A DNA stretch of 64,000 nucleotides from an uncultured Saprospiraceae bacterium (GCA_938016265.1 CALLWB010000103.1:1-64000); one strand, 5' to 3'; positions 9,158 to 19,034 are shown, counted from the stretch's first letter. A program made the numbers and translations. The notes: a model not told the origin generated them from the sequence alone.

Positions 9158-11653
9158 ATGAAACGCCAATTTCGAGTAAAACAGATACTTCTATTCCTTT
9201 GTATCAACATGTGTATCTTTTCCCAGAAGGTTCAGGCTTCTCACTTGGTAACTGCAGACATTACCTACGAGAGTGTCGGACTAAATGACTACAAAGTCAG
9301 ACTTAAGTTATTCCGTGATTGTGATGCGATAGCAGCTCCTACTTCACAAACTGTAAATATCGCCTCCATCTCCTGCAATCAATCCTTTTCAATAACACTA
9401 AACCTTGATTCAGTTTCGGTTGTTCCTGTCACTTGCAATGGCCAGAATTCTTGTACTGGAGGAACTATTTATGGAGAAGAACAAATAATCTATGAAGGAA
9501 TCGTCAACTTGTCTTTAAACTGCAATGACTGGAGACTGAGCTATGACGCATGCTGTAGATATCCTAATTCAACTTTGCCCAACGCAAGTTCTACTAGCTT
9601 GTATGTTTCTTCAGGCATAAATCATTCTGGAATAGCTGCCTATAACAGTTCTCCTGTTTTTGAAAGCTATCCAATCATAATCGCTTGTCTAGGAGAAGAA
9701 CTGCACTACAGTCACGGAGTTGTCGATTCAGAGGGCGATTCACTAGTATTTAGTTTGGTGGCGGCGCAAGATAATGGCGGAGTCTCAATACCATACAATC
9801 CAACACTTTCTGGTACAAATCCAATGTATTCTTCTTCTCCAATTACTATAAATTCGGCTACTGGTGATGTAGTAATGACGCCTTCTACCCAAGGGGTTGG
9901 AGTTATTTGTATTAAGGTAGAAGAGTATCGAAACGGATGGTTGATAGGTGACGTGACCAGAGATGCACAAATCCGTGTCATTGATTGTATGGGGAATTCA
10001 CCACCAATAGCCTCCGGTGTTAATGGAACAGCAGACAACACAGGAGTCACCGGAGCATACAATGCGACTTTTGAAGCTGGAGTAACTACTTGTTTCGACA
10101 TTGCTACCTTTGAGCCTAATGGCGATAGTGTTTTACTAGGAAGTGCTCATCCAAATGGCGGCGTTTTTATGGCCAATTCAATGCCTGCCAATTCTGCTAC
10201 CTTCTGTTGGACACCTACCATGTCTGATATTGGTACGCACCTGCTAACCGTAAATCTGTCAGATGATGCGTGTTCTATTTTAGCGAAAAACTACTTTGTC
10301 TATACATTGGAAGTCATCGATGCTTCGGAATGTTTAATCAATGGTCGGGTAAGTTACTGGGATGATGCTTCCCGATTGCTAGTCGGTCAGTCTGGCAATA
10401 TAGAGACAAAAATTTATGCTTCTGGTGCCGGCTGTGGACTGCAAGTGCCTATTGGAACCCCTGACACAACGGATCAGAACGGTATGTTTGTTCATGATAT
10501 TAATAATGGAAGTTACTTGCACTTCAACAGAGATTATTATACAAACGGCCCCTGTCCTTCAAGTTTGGGAGTGATTGAAGCGCATGATGCTTACCTGGCG
10601 AATATTTTTGCCAATGGAGATCCTGGTTTTACACCCAATCCCTATCAGGTAATTGCGATGGACGTTGATATGAATGGAATCATTGATTCTTCTGATGCTA
10701 GTCAAATCCTCGATCGATCAATAAATGCTATTTGTAATTTTACTCAGGACTGGACAACTACCCTAAATACTGCGAAGGAATGGAGATTTACCGACTCCCT
10801 AACTGCAACTGCCCCGGACTACCTCATAAGTAGTAATTTTCCAGCAAGTGACAATCAGGGGTATTCTAATATGAATGTACCAACTGTGCCAGACTGTCTT
10901 GATGCGGTACCAGCTAGCAATTGCTCATTTGGAGCTATGAAGGTTCAGGCTTGTCTTCTAGGAGATGTTGATGGCAGCTGGGATGCGGCTGATGCGCCAG
11001 TCTTTCTGACCAATCCCCACGAATATTTGATGGATCTTGATCAGGCGGTTGTTGAACATTTTCCACCTAATTGCATTTATACCATACCGGTCATTCAACT
11101 AATTCCTAACAATATCAAATCCTTCAATTTTGAAATGTATCCTGGTGGACCGATGCAGGAAATAATACCCGGACAAACGATATCTTCCTCTGCAACAATG
11201 AAATGGGATGTTGGTTCCAGAACTGCTATTGGTGGATTTGCTAACAATAGCTCTGGATTTTTGCCTTCTGGGCCTTTGTTTTATTTCAAGTATGCCGTTC
11301 CTACCAATGTAATCACTCCCAATCATTTTGATGTTATTCGGGTGCGCATTAACGGCATCGAATCTGATTTACTTGTTGACGGGATGTCTGGTTGCATAAC
11401 ATCAAATGAGGATATTATTCGCGAAAGCATAAAAATAAATCCTAATCCTGCAACACAAAATACGGTCATCAATTACCAGTCATTCCAAAATGAAATCAAT
11501 GACCTCACCCTTTGGAATACCCAAGGGCAGTTGATCCGTACCCTTGATATCCATCCTTCTGGCCAAACAGAAATTCAACTATCTGATTATCCTGCTGGTG
11601 TTTATATTTTGAGAGTAAATGAGTATGGATTCCGACTGTTAGTCCTGGACTAA
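9158..11653 (+). CDS. T9SS cargo protein with dockerin-like and cohesin-like regions (paralogue 1)
   Basis: An 831-residue secreted protein. A signal peptide (residues 1-27) ends at VQAS and is followed by the SHLVTADITYE opening common in large Bacteroidota surface proteins. The Cys-rich N-terminal domain (about 28-280) contains YDACCRYP. About residues 280-390 resemble an Ig-like domain. A calcium-loop motif of dockerin type, DVDMNGIIDSSDASQILDR, lies near 502-520, and a second loop LGDVDGSWDA near 605. About residues 645-750 resemble a cohesin fold. The last 75 residues are a T9SS type A sorting domain (INPNPATQ to GVYILRV). It shares this whole architecture with the gene at 12407. The role is probably cell-surface or extracellular binding; ligand unknown. 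Confidence 0.85.
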   Translation: MKRQFRVKQILLFLCINMCIFSQKVQASHLVTADITYESVGLNDYKVRLKLFRDCDAIAAPTSQTVNIASISCNQSFSITLNLDSVSVVPVTCNGQNSCTGGTIYGEEQIIYEGIVNLSLNCNDWRLSYDACCRYPNSTLPNASSTSLYVSSGINHSGIAAYNSSPVFESYPIIIACLGEELHYSHGVVDSEGDSLVFSLVAAQDNGGVSIPYNPTLSGTNPMYSSSPITINSATGDVVMTPSTQGVGVICIKVEEYRNGWLIGDVTRDAQIRVIDCMGNSPPIASGVNGTADNTGVTGAYNATFEAGVTTCFDIATFEPNGDSVLLGSAHPNGGVFMANSMPANSATFCWTPTMSDIGTHLLTVNLSDDACSILAKNYFVYTLEVIDASECLINGRVSYWDDASRLLVGQSGNIETKIYASGAGCGLQVPIGTPDTTDQNGMFVHDINNGSYLHFNRDYYTNGPCPSSLGVIEAHDAYLANIFANGDPGFTPNPYQVIAMDVDMNGIIDSSDASQILDRSINAICNFTQDWTTTLNTAKEWRFTDSLTATAPDYLISSNFPASDNQGYSNMNVPTVPDCLDAVPASNCSFGAMKVQACLLGDVDGSWDAADAPVFLTNPHEYLMDLDQAVVEHFPPNCIYTIPVIQLIPNNIKSFNFEMYPGGPMQEIIPGQTISSSATMKWDVGSRTAIGGFANNSSGFLPSGPLFYFKYAVPTNVITPNHFDVIRVRINGIESDLLVDGMSGCITSNEDIIRESIKINPNPATQNTVINYQSFQNEINDLTLWNTQGQLIRTLDIHPSGQTEIQLSDYPAGVYILRVNEYGFRLLVLD

Positions 11654-11695
11654 ACGTTATTATAAAAAACACCTATGACCAAAAGTTAAGCTGAT

Positions 11696-12109
11696 ATGAG
11701 CACCCAATTTCATTATGCTTTCAAGGTAAAAGACATCCAAAGCACCAAGGAATTTTACCAAACCATTTTGCAATGCCAACTAGGCAGAGAAACAGCCCAA
11801 TGGGTTGATTTTGATTTTTTTGGGCATCAGTTGTCTGCACATGTTTCGGAAGAAATTTCACCCTTGGACTACTGTGGTTTGGTGGATGATGTCAAGGTGC
11901 CAATTCCTCATTTCGGTTGTATTCTGGAGCTGGAACAATTTGAGCGAATTCAAAAAAGACTAGAAAAACACGGAGTTACTTTCCTAGTAAAACCACAAGT
12001 AAGATACAAGGGGAAAACAGGCGAACAAAAAACAATGTTCGTGTTGGATAATAGCAATAATCCATTAGAGTTTAAGTGTTACAAAGATTCGTGCGAAATT
12101 TTTAAATAG
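11696..12109 (+). CDS. VOC (glyoxalase/bleomycin-resistance fold) family protein
   Basis: A 137-residue single-module VOC protein. The opening HYAFKVKDIQSTKEFYQ is the usual beta-alpha start, HLx-like metal positions are seen in FGHQLSAH, and the C-terminal end carries MFVLDNSNNPLEFKCY, which matches the common DPxGNxxEF strand with a Glu metal ligand. Members include glyoxalase I, dioxygenases and fosfomycin-type resistance enzymes; nothing here decides among them. It starts 42 bases after the first secreted paralogue and lies between the two copies, so it either was inserted after the duplication or was carried with one copy. Confidence 0.8.
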   Translation: MSTQFHYAFKVKDIQSTKEFYQTILQCQLGRETAQWVDFDFFGHQLSAHVSEEISPLDYCGLVDDVKVPIPHFGCILELEQFERIQKRLEKHGVTFLVKPQVRYKGKTGEQKTMFVLDNSNNPLEFKCYKDSCEIFK

Positions 12110-12406
12110 GTAAGTAATTGACTGAATTGTCCTTGTATATTAAATATAAATGATGGAAAAATTATGGATATTTAAGACGATACCATAAAAGATATTCTAT
12201 TGATAATCAGAGGCTAATTGTCTTTTTTTTAAGAAAAAATTTATTAAAATTATCTATAATTACTGATAAACAGATTTTTTTGTATTTGAAAAATTTAATA
12301 CTTACCTATATATTGAATCTTATTAATCCTACAAATTGAAAGATTTACAATTAAACATAAAAAATTTAATTGCTATTATTAACTCCGCCAATGAAACACT
12401 AACAAT
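12110..12406. other. AT-rich intergenic stretch
   Basis: Almost 300 bases of very AT-rich sequence upstream of the second large paralogue. I see no open frame, no convincing hairpin and no clear promoter box, although promoters for the downstream gene must lie here. Confidence 0.4.
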
Positions 12407-14944
12407 ATGAAATGTATCTTGACTGTCAAAAATTATCTAGTACTAGCAATCATTTTTTGTCTGGTACTCACCTCAAACAAAACTTTTGCTTCCCATGCGA
12501 TGGGCGCAGATTTGACCTACGAGTGTTTAGGAGGAAATGATTACAAAGTCACTTTAAAATTCTACAGAGATTGCGAAGGAATTGCCGCACCGGCTTCTGC
12601 AACGATTGATATCAACTCCGTCTCCTGTGGACAAAGTATCCCCAACCTAGCATTGACACAAATTGTCGGACCAAACCTTGTACCGACAGTTTGCGCCAGC
12701 CAGCCTTCCACTTGTCAAGGTGGGACGTTGTATGGGGCACAAGAGTTTATCTATGAAGCCACAGTCACGCTTCCTGCTAGTTGTCAGGATTGGGTCGTTT
12801 CTTATGGAGTTTGCTGTCGAAACGCTGCGATAACTACCATAACAAATGCTCAAAATTATGATTTGTATATAGAAACGAGTATTGACAATTCTACGGCTTC
12901 AATTTGTAACGACTCTCCAGTTTTTGGGAGTTTGCCAATATTGGTTGCCTGCGTCGGAGAGCCATTAAATTACAACCATGGTGTCTACGAAACAGAAGGC
13001 GACTCCCTAGAATTTAGTCTGGCTTCAGGGCTTGACAATGCAACCACAGTTATACCATATGCACCCCCGCTTTCAGGTACAACCCCACTGTTTTCTTCTA
13101 CTCCAATTACAATTAATCCTTTGACTGGGGCAATTTCAATTACCCCATCTATCGCACAGGTTGGAGTTATTAGTGTTCTGGTGGAAGAGTATCGCAATGG
13201 AGTGAAAATTGGAGATGTGACCCGTGATATTCAGATAGCGGTAGTAGATTGTATGGGGAATTCTGCACCAATTGTTTCTGGGATTAACGGCACTGCTGAT
13301 TTGTCAGGGACTACTGGAAGCTACAGTATGCTGGTCGCTCCTGGCAATTCTTTTTGCTTTGATTTGGCCGCTTTCGATGCAGAAGCAGACAACATTACAC
13401 TCACAAGCATCGTACCTTCTGGCGCTACATTTACCTCAAATCCACTAACGAATACAGCAACCTTTTGTTGGAGCCCAACAGCTGCAGATATAGGCATACA
13501 TTTATTAACCGTCACTGCAGAAGATGACGGGTGTACATTTATCGCCAAAAACTCGTATGTATACGCCATCAAAGTCACCAACAATGCGCCGCCTTGTCAA
13601 CTGACAGGAAAAGTAAATTACTGGAATGACACTAACCGAATTTTAGCCGGTTTACCAGGCAATAATGAAACAGAGGTATATGCATCCAATAGCAGTTGTG
13701 GCCTTATGGTGCCCTCTTCAACTCCAACAATCGTCGATGCAAATGGAGAATTTGTACATGACATGATCAACGGAGATTTTCTTCATATCAATAGAGAGGT
13801 AGACAACACCAATTGCGACCCAAGTTGGGGTGTTATAGAAGCGAATGACGCATTTCTTGCCAATGTATTTGCTAATAATGATCCAAATTTTGTCCCCAAT
13901 CCGTATCAAGTGATTGCAATGGATGTGGATATGAACGGGGTGGTTGATACGTTAGATGCTAACCAGATTTTAGATCGATCGTTGTCTACGATTTGTGAGT
14001 TTTCCCAAGTTTGGACGACCCCAATTTTGGGCCCTTCAAAAGACTGGTTGTTTTCTGATGTGAATACTGCAGCAGGATTAGATTATACAATTAGTACCAA
14101 CTTCCCGGCTCCGGATAGCACAGGGTATTCAAATAGCAGAGTGCCAAACGTTCCTGCTTGTTTGGATGCAGATGTAGTAAGTAACTGTTTTCCTTCTGAT
14201 GTGTTGAATGTGCAGGCTTGTTTGTTAGGGGATGTAGATGGCAACTGGGATGCAGTGGTTGATGCACCCATTTTTTTTACTAATACTCCCTACGATTTTG
14301 TTATCAACCTAGACCTTGCAACTGCTGAATATGTAGACGGAGAATGTGTTTTTACAGTAGACGTAAATGGAGGATTGCCTGGCAATCTAAAGTCATTCAA
14401 TTTTGATATAGACTACGACGAAACTACCTTAAGCTTGTTAGAGATCCTACCAGGAAATTCAGTATCAACTAATGGCCGAATGAAATGGAACAATACCAAT
14501 CCAGACAAAGCATTGCTAGGAGCGTTTGCCAATCAATACGATGGATTTGTTCTTTCTGGTCCTGTGTTCTCTCTAAAATTTAGCGCGGTAAATAATACGA
14601 TTAATCCAAGTGATCTTGGTGTGATCCGAGTACGGAAAAATGGAACGGCTTCTGATATACTGTTAGAAGGGATGGCTGTTGGCTGTACTTCTTCGAATGA
14701 GGATCTTATTCGCGAAAGCGTAAAAATAAATCCAAACCCAGCAACACAAAGTACCGTTGTAAACTATGCCTCTTTCCAAAACGAAATCAAAGAACTCACT
14801 CTTTGGAATACGCAAGGACAATTGATTCGTACGATGGCTACCAATCCCTCCGGCCAAACAGAAATCCAGCTATCTGAATATCCTGCTGGCGTTTATATCT
14901 TGAGAGTAAATGAGTTCGGATTCCGACTGTTGGTCCTAGACTAG
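12407..14944 (+). CDS. T9SS cargo protein with dockerin-like and cohesin-like regions (paralogue 2)
   Basis: An 845-residue secreted paralogue of the gene at 9158, collinear over its whole length. The signal peptide ends near TFAS and is followed by SHAMGADLTYE. The N-terminal Cys-rich domain has YGVCCRNA. A dockerin-type calcium loop DVDMNGVVDTLDANQILDR lies near residues 505-523 and a second loop LGDVDGNWDA near 607. Residues about 645-760 look like a cohesin domain: SFNFDIDYDETTLSL resembles the second strand of cohesins, and LGAFAN...GPVFSLKFSA the later strands. The C-terminal T9SS type A domain is almost identical to that of paralogue 1. A surface-attached binding or scaffold function is inferred from the modules. 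Confidence 0.87.
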   Translation: MKCILTVKNYLVLAIIFCLVLTSNKTFASHAMGADLTYECLGGNDYKVTLKFYRDCEGIAAPASATIDINSVSCGQSIPNLALTQIVGPNLVPTVCASQPSTCQGGTLYGAQEFIYEATVTLPASCQDWVVSYGVCCRNAAITTITNAQNYDLYIETSIDNSTASICNDSPVFGSLPILVACVGEPLNYNHGVYETEGDSLEFSLASGLDNATTVIPYAPPLSGTTPLFSSTPITINPLTGAISITPSIAQVGVISVLVEEYRNGVKIGDVTRDIQIAVVDCMGNSAPIVSGINGTADLSGTTGSYSMLVAPGNSFCFDLAAFDAEADNITLTSIVPSGATFTSNPLTNTATFCWSPTAADIGIHLLTVTAEDDGCTFIAKNSYVYAIKVTNNAPPCQLTGKVNYWNDTNRILAGLPGNNETEVYASNSSCGLMVPSSTPTIVDANGEFVHDMINGDFLHINREVDNTNCDPSWGVIEANDAFLANVFANNDPNFVPNPYQVIAMDVDMNGVVDTLDANQILDRSLSTICEFSQVWTTPILGPSKDWLFSDVNTAAGLDYTISTNFPAPDSTGYSNSRVPNVPACLDADVVSNCFPSDVLNVQACLLGDVDGNWDAVVDAPIFFTNTPYDFVINLDLATAEYVDGECVFTVDVNGGLPGNLKSFNFDIDYDETTLSLLEILPGNSVSTNGRMKWNNTNPDKALLGAFANQYDGFVLSGPVFSLKFSAVNNTINPSDLGVIRVRKNGTASDILLEGMAVGCTSSNEDLIRESVKINPNPATQSTVVNYASFQNEIKELTLWNTQGQLIRTMATNPSGQTEIQLSEYPAGVYILRVNEFGFRLLVLD

Positions 14945-14981
14945 ACTTTCCTAGGAAATCAGAAAAATTCATAATTAAAAA

Positions 14982-15017
14982 AAACGGCAATGTCTTCTGT
15001 AAAGGACATTGCCGTTT
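14982..15017. terminator. Bidirectional rho-independent terminator
   Basis: A perfect 13-bp stem (AAACGGCAATGTC, 14982-14994, with its complement at 15005-15017) around a 10-base loop, flanked by an A run on the left and a T-rich run on the right. It serves the secreted paralogue on the plus strand and the beta-propeller gene on the minus strand. Confidence 0.9.
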
Positions 15018-15066
15018 GATATTTTTAAAGTGGATTGTAAAAAGAACGATTGTCTCTAGACTTCAC

Positions 15067-16083
15067 TTAATTAGATCTTCTCTTGTAATAAGCCAAACCA
15101 AATGGATTGGTACCAATAGTCACTATTCCGTCAGCGCTCAACGTTCCACCAGAAATTGAATACCTAGAAAGTTTGTTGGCTGTTGGTCCTGAATGAGAAA
15201 CAAACAGCTTGTCTCCAGCTTCATTTACAGTAAGGTTGTGTGGTGTCGCTTCTTGAGCTGCAAGTGGACTGCCCTGTACAGAACTATCAGAAACATTTAC
15301 GCTGATTAATTGACCACCAGAAATATTGGCAACAAATACATGATTTTGATTTGGGGAAGCGAAAATACCGTGAGAACCCTCAATGATGGTAGTTGTCATT
15401 TCAGACAAATCCGTCCCGTTCAAAGTAAAAAGAAGACCTGACTGACAAGGGACAAAAAGTTTGTTGCTTGTACCAAGGTGGAATAGGTGTGGATCTTTTC
15501 CAACTGCTTGAGCATGCGTTCGTTCGTATGTAGAAGTAGAGAATGCAAAAACACTATCTGGCTCAGAAGCTTCTGAGCTGAAGATAGAAACATAAGCTTG
15601 TGTAGCTCCCGTATTGACAAAAACATCGTGAGGTTTAGACCCCAAACTGATGGTTTGCACTACGGTGTTATTGCTTAGGTCAATTACAGACGTTGTTTCG
15701 TCAATATCATTGTTTACCCATAGCTGATTGCCTTGTCCGTCTGCCCACATGTGGAAAACGCCATTGCCGACAGTAATAGAAGTTTCAACCGTTCTAGTAG
15801 TTGGATCAATAACGTGTACTCGATTTTGAGCACGGTCACCAACATACAATTTGTCTTTTGAAGGCACATAAACCACATACATAGGTTCTCCGTTAGCAAT
15901 TGCAAGAGTTTCTAGAACTTGATTTGTTGTCGCATCAACAAAACTAACGTCACCACTTACTCTATTTGCAACAGCGACGATCTCTTCAAAAATTGGATCT
16001 GGTTCTTCATCTTTACATGATGGCAATACGGTAATAAAAAGTAACACTACAGCTAAATAGCTTAATACTGAATTTTTTTTCAT
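15067..16083 (-). CDS. YncE-like beta-propeller lipoprotein
   Basis: A 338-residue lipoprotein with lipobox LPSC (Cys23). After the acylated Cys comes a seven-bladed YVTN-type beta-propeller: repeats such as NQVLETLAIANGEPMYVVY, NRVHVIDPTTRTVETSI and NNTVVQTISLGSKPHDVFV have the spacing of YncE and surface-layer propellers. Such proteins bind partners or nucleic acids at the cell surface and usually are not enzymes. It is a single gene with its own terminator and a -7-like box upstream. Its role is unknown. Confidence 0.85.
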   Translation of the reverse strand: MKKNSVLSYLAVVLLFITVLPSCKDEEPDPIFEEIVAVANRVSGDVSFVDATTNQVLETLAIANGEPMYVVYVPSKDKLYVGDRAQNRVHVIDPTTRTVETSITVGNGVFHMWADGQGNQLWVNNDIDETTSVIDLSNNTVVQTISLGSKPHDVFVNTGATQAYVSIFSSEASEPDSVFAFSTSTYERTHAQAVGKDPHLFHLGTSNKLFVPCQSGLLFTLNGTDLSEMTTTIIEGSHGIFASPNQNHVFVANISGGQLISVNVSDSSVQGSPLAAQEATPHNLTVNEAGDKLFVSHSGPTANKLSRYSISGGTLSADGIVTIGTNPFGLAYYKRRSN

Positions 16084-16125
16084 TTGAATTTAATTTTAAG
16101 GTTTTGAGATTTTGAAAAAAGTTTA

Positions 16126-16133
16126 CAAATATA
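16126..16133 (-). promoter_or_regulatory. Candidate -7 element for the beta-propeller gene
   Basis: On the minus strand this reads TATATTTG, an exact TAnnTTTG match 43 bases before the start codon. No -33 TTG is evident. Confidence 0.4.
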
Positions 16134-16298
16134 CTTAAAATGGTATATGAAATTTGTTAATTCTGAGCAATTGTTTTTATTAAGACATTTTTAGTGGTTA
16201 ATTATGAATCGATTATACAATTAGCCACAAACCAATCCTATTGTTTGATTATTGCCAATGACAAAAAATCCCTACCTTATCGATCATAATTATATAAG

Positions 16299-18290
16299 AT
16301 GAAAGCATTGTCAGACAAACAACTTAGTGCATTGAAGGGTATGTGTAATGCCTATATTCCTTCTATAGAAAAGGATGGAGATCCGTATTGGAGCCGAAAA
16401 GCGTCCGATCTGGAAGTACATTTGGTGATCCTGGAAATGCTGAAAGGGGTGACCGAAGAAGAACAAAAAGAACTGCTCCAGGCAATTGATTTGCTGAGTA
16501 GCCCGCTACTAGGACTTACCTGGTTTGGACCACTCAAAAGTGTAGATAAACTGACGCAGGAACAATCGGAGAAAATGCTGCAAAGCTGGTCTAAAAGTTC
16601 AATTCCCCCATTAAGAAAAGCATTTGCTACATTCAAAAAGCTAACCACTTATATCTATTTTGGATATTCAGGCGATCGGGACGTCAATCCAAACTGGCCA
16701 GTCATCCAATATCCGGGGCCGACAGAAAAAATCGGCAAAAAAGTAGCTGATCCGATTCAAGTACTTCGCCCTTCAAGCGATCAGGAATTGACATGTGATG
16801 TTGTGATAATTGGTAGTGGCGCAGGAGGAAGTGTAGTGGCTGCAGAACTTGCCAAGGCCGGACAAGACGTCATAATTGTAGAAAAAGGACCATTTGTTTT
16901 GCCACATGAGATGACGCAAAGAGAAGTAGAAATGATCACAAAATTGTACGATCGTAATGGGATTTTTGCTTCGAAAGATGGGGGAACTGGCATTCTCGCA
17001 GGCAGCTGTGTTGGAGGAGGAACTACCGTCAATTGGGCAGGAATGTTTCGGACTCCTGATTATGTACTTGAAGAGTGGAGCAAGGAACACGGAAATCCAC
17101 AGTTTACAGACAAGGAGTTTTTAAAAGGATTTGAATTTATTGAAGAACGGACAAAGGTTATTAAGGAGCCTGTTGTCCACAACCCTCAGAATAACGCAAT
17201 TGTAGTTGGCGGAAAAAAATTAGGCTACAAAGTAGATGTAGTGCCCCGCAATTACCAACTGCAGGAAAACATTGCTCGTGATACCAGTTATCATAAATGC
17301 CAGGGCTACGCAACACTAGGAGACAATCAGGGAGACAAACTGGGTACCATGCTCACTTTTTTGAAAGATGCGCACGAAGCAGGTGCCCGTTTATTAGCTG
17401 ATACTTATGCAGAACGAATCACCACTACCAATGGCACAGCTACCGGAGTAGAAGGATGGTATAAATCCAGTGAAAACAAACAATACAAAATAACAATTAA
17501 AGCAAAGAGGGTAGTCGTCGCTGCTGGGGCGCTGCACAGTCCTGCCTTATTGAGACGAAGTGGTTTGAAACACCCTCATATTGGCAAGCATTTGTATTTG
17601 CATCCGGTAAATGCAGTCTCCGCTTTGTACGAACAAAAAATGGAATCCTGGTATGGCCCAATGATGTCTGCGGTTTGTGATGAGTTTACTCAATTGGATG
17701 GTAATTTTGGATTCAAAATAGAAACGCCACCCATCCATAGCGGCTTTTACGCATTAGCTATGCCCTGGATGTCTGCCAGACAATTAAAGGAGGAAATGAA
17801 AAAAATTAGTCAAATGGGCTTAATGTTCGGACTAGTTCGTGATAAATTTGGTGGACAAGTCAAGCTATCAAAAAAAGGCCTGCCAGTTGTAAATTACAAG
17901 CTGAGTGCCTACGACAAAAAACATTTTATTCGAGGCATGCAAGAATGTGTAAAGATACACACTGCGGCTGGTGCCACGCAAGTCCGAATACTCCATAATC
18001 AACGTATTTTGTTTGACCCTGCAAAAGATAATCTCGAAACTTTCCTTTCTAAAATAGAATCCCTTCGCTGGGAAACCAACCGATATTCCTTATTTAGCGC
18101 ACACCAAATGGGTACTTGTAGAATGGGAGGAACTGATAAAGACTATCCCGTAAAACCCTCAGGAGAAACCCGAGAAGTCAAAAATCTATTTGTGGCAGAT
18201 GCTAGCACATTTCCCAAATGTAGTGGATCCAACCCCATGTTGTCAATAATGGCGATTGCCTATTACATCGCACAAGGCTTAAAGACGTAG
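16299..18290 (+). CDS. GMC family oxidoreductase (long-chain alcohol oxidase-like)
   Basis: A 663-residue FAD-dependent oxidoreductase of the glucose-methanol-choline family. The first 160 residues form a helical N-terminal extension, like that of plant and bacterial long-chain fatty alcohol oxidases and like the small subunit of gluconate dehydrogenases. The FAD dinucleotide motif VVIIGSGAGGS is near residue 168 with EKGP about 30 residues later. GSCVGGGTTVNWAG is the second GMC signature. The C-terminal catalytic region has SAHQMGTCRMGG (active-site His) and ADASTFPKCSGSNPM. No signal peptide is seen, so it is probably cytoplasmic or membrane-peripheral. The likely substrate, a long-chain alcohol or sterol-like molecule, is inferred from architecture. 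Confidence 0.88.
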   Translation: MKALSDKQLSALKGMCNAYIPSIEKDGDPYWSRKASDLEVHLVILEMLKGVTEEEQKELLQAIDLLSSPLLGLTWFGPLKSVDKLTQEQSEKMLQSWSKSSIPPLRKAFATFKKLTTYIYFGYSGDRDVNPNWPVIQYPGPTEKIGKKVADPIQVLRPSSDQELTCDVVIIGSGAGGSVVAAELAKAGQDVIIVEKGPFVLPHEMTQREVEMITKLYDRNGIFASKDGGTGILAGSCVGGGTTVNWAGMFRTPDYVLEEWSKEHGNPQFTDKEFLKGFEFIEERTKVIKEPVVHNPQNNAIVVGGKKLGYKVDVVPRNYQLQENIARDTSYHKCQGYATLGDNQGDKLGTMLTFLKDAHEAGARLLADTYAERITTTNGTATGVEGWYKSSENKQYKITIKAKRVVVAAGALHSPALLRRSGLKHPHIGKHLYLHPVNAVSALYEQKMESWYGPMMSAVCDEFTQLDGNFGFKIETPPIHSGFYALAMPWMSARQLKEEMKKISQMGLMFGLVRDKFGGQVKLSKKGLPVVNYKLSAYDKKHFIRGMQECVKIHTAAGATQVRILHNQRILFDPAKDNLETFLSKIESLRWETNRYSLFSAHQMGTCRMGGTDKDYPVKPSGETREVKNLFVADASTFPKCSGSNPMLSIMAIAYYIAQGLKT

Positions 18291-18506
18291 TTTTTAAGTT
18301 CAATAACAATTAGTATCCTTTTCTTTTGTAAAGACATAAAAAAGTCGTATTATAATAATAGTAGATTTCTTATTACCCCATAATAAGGAGTTTGCGTTGA
18401 CCCACAATGTAAAACTATCGTATTGTTGCCAAATTAGGTGATGCAGATTTCCTATGTCAATCAATACATAGTAGGCTATTTTTTAATCATTTAAATACCT
18501 ACGACT

Positions 18507-18935
18507 ATGAAAACTATCATTTCATTACTCGCATTCTTTTTCTTTTCCTTGAGTGTTTATGCTCAACAAACCCTTACTATTACAAATAATTCGGCCTGTG
18601 ATGTCTTTATGAAGGCAGGCTGGGCAGACCAAACTTGTACCAACAATAATGGAAGTACAGGTGGTTTTGATTTGCCTGCTGGAATGTCTTTATCCTTTAC
18701 TTCGCCTCCAGGAACTCGTTTTGCGGGAGCAAAAGGATATACACCGTGCGGCCCGATTATTTCTCCATTTCCTCAAGGAGGAACTCCACATCAATTTGCT
18801 GTTGGGGCACCTGGATTTTGTACACCTTGTAATTATGGATTATTGCCATTTGCATCTAGCAGCCCTCCAAATGCTTGTTGCCAGCCAACATTAACTGCTG
18901 CCTGGTTAAGCTGTGGAAACATTGAAATAAACTAA
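18507..18935 (+). CDS. Small Cys-rich secreted protein, thaumatin-like opening
   Basis: A 142-residue secreted protein with a signal peptide (residues 1-19, cleavage after VYAQ). The mature part opens with LTITNNSACDVFMKAGW, which recalls the first strand of thaumatin-like proteins, and holds eight cysteines (including a CC pair near residue 125) that probably form four disulfides. It is rich in Gly, Pro, Ser and Thr. No catalytic motif is visible. It is monocistronic with a strong hairpin terminator downstream. An extracellular structural or binding role is likely, but the thaumatin relation is only an impression from the first 20 residues. Confidence 0.75.
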   Translation: MKTIISLLAFFFFSLSVYAQQTLTITNNSACDVFMKAGWADQTCTNNNGSTGGFDLPAGMSLSFTSPPGTRFAGAKGYTPCGPIISPFPQGGTPHQFAVGAPGFCTPCNYGLLPFASSSPPNACCQPTLTAAWLSCGNIEIN

Positions 18936-18997
18936 GCTAGAATAAACATAGCATTGCTTGTAACTTTGTGGGAGTTTGCCTGCAAGTAATAAAGTTT

Positions 18998-19027
18998 AAA
19001 GCCGAAACAGATGAATGTTTCGGCTTT
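18998..19027. terminator. Rho-independent terminator between convergent genes
   Basis: A perfect 12-bp stem (AAAGCCGAAACA at 18998-19009 and its complement at 19016-19027) with a 6-base loop and a following AATTTTTCT tract on the plus strand. It ends the Cys-rich protein gene and may also serve the convergent DUF6428 gene. Confidence 0.88.
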
Positions 19028-19034
19028 AATTTTT

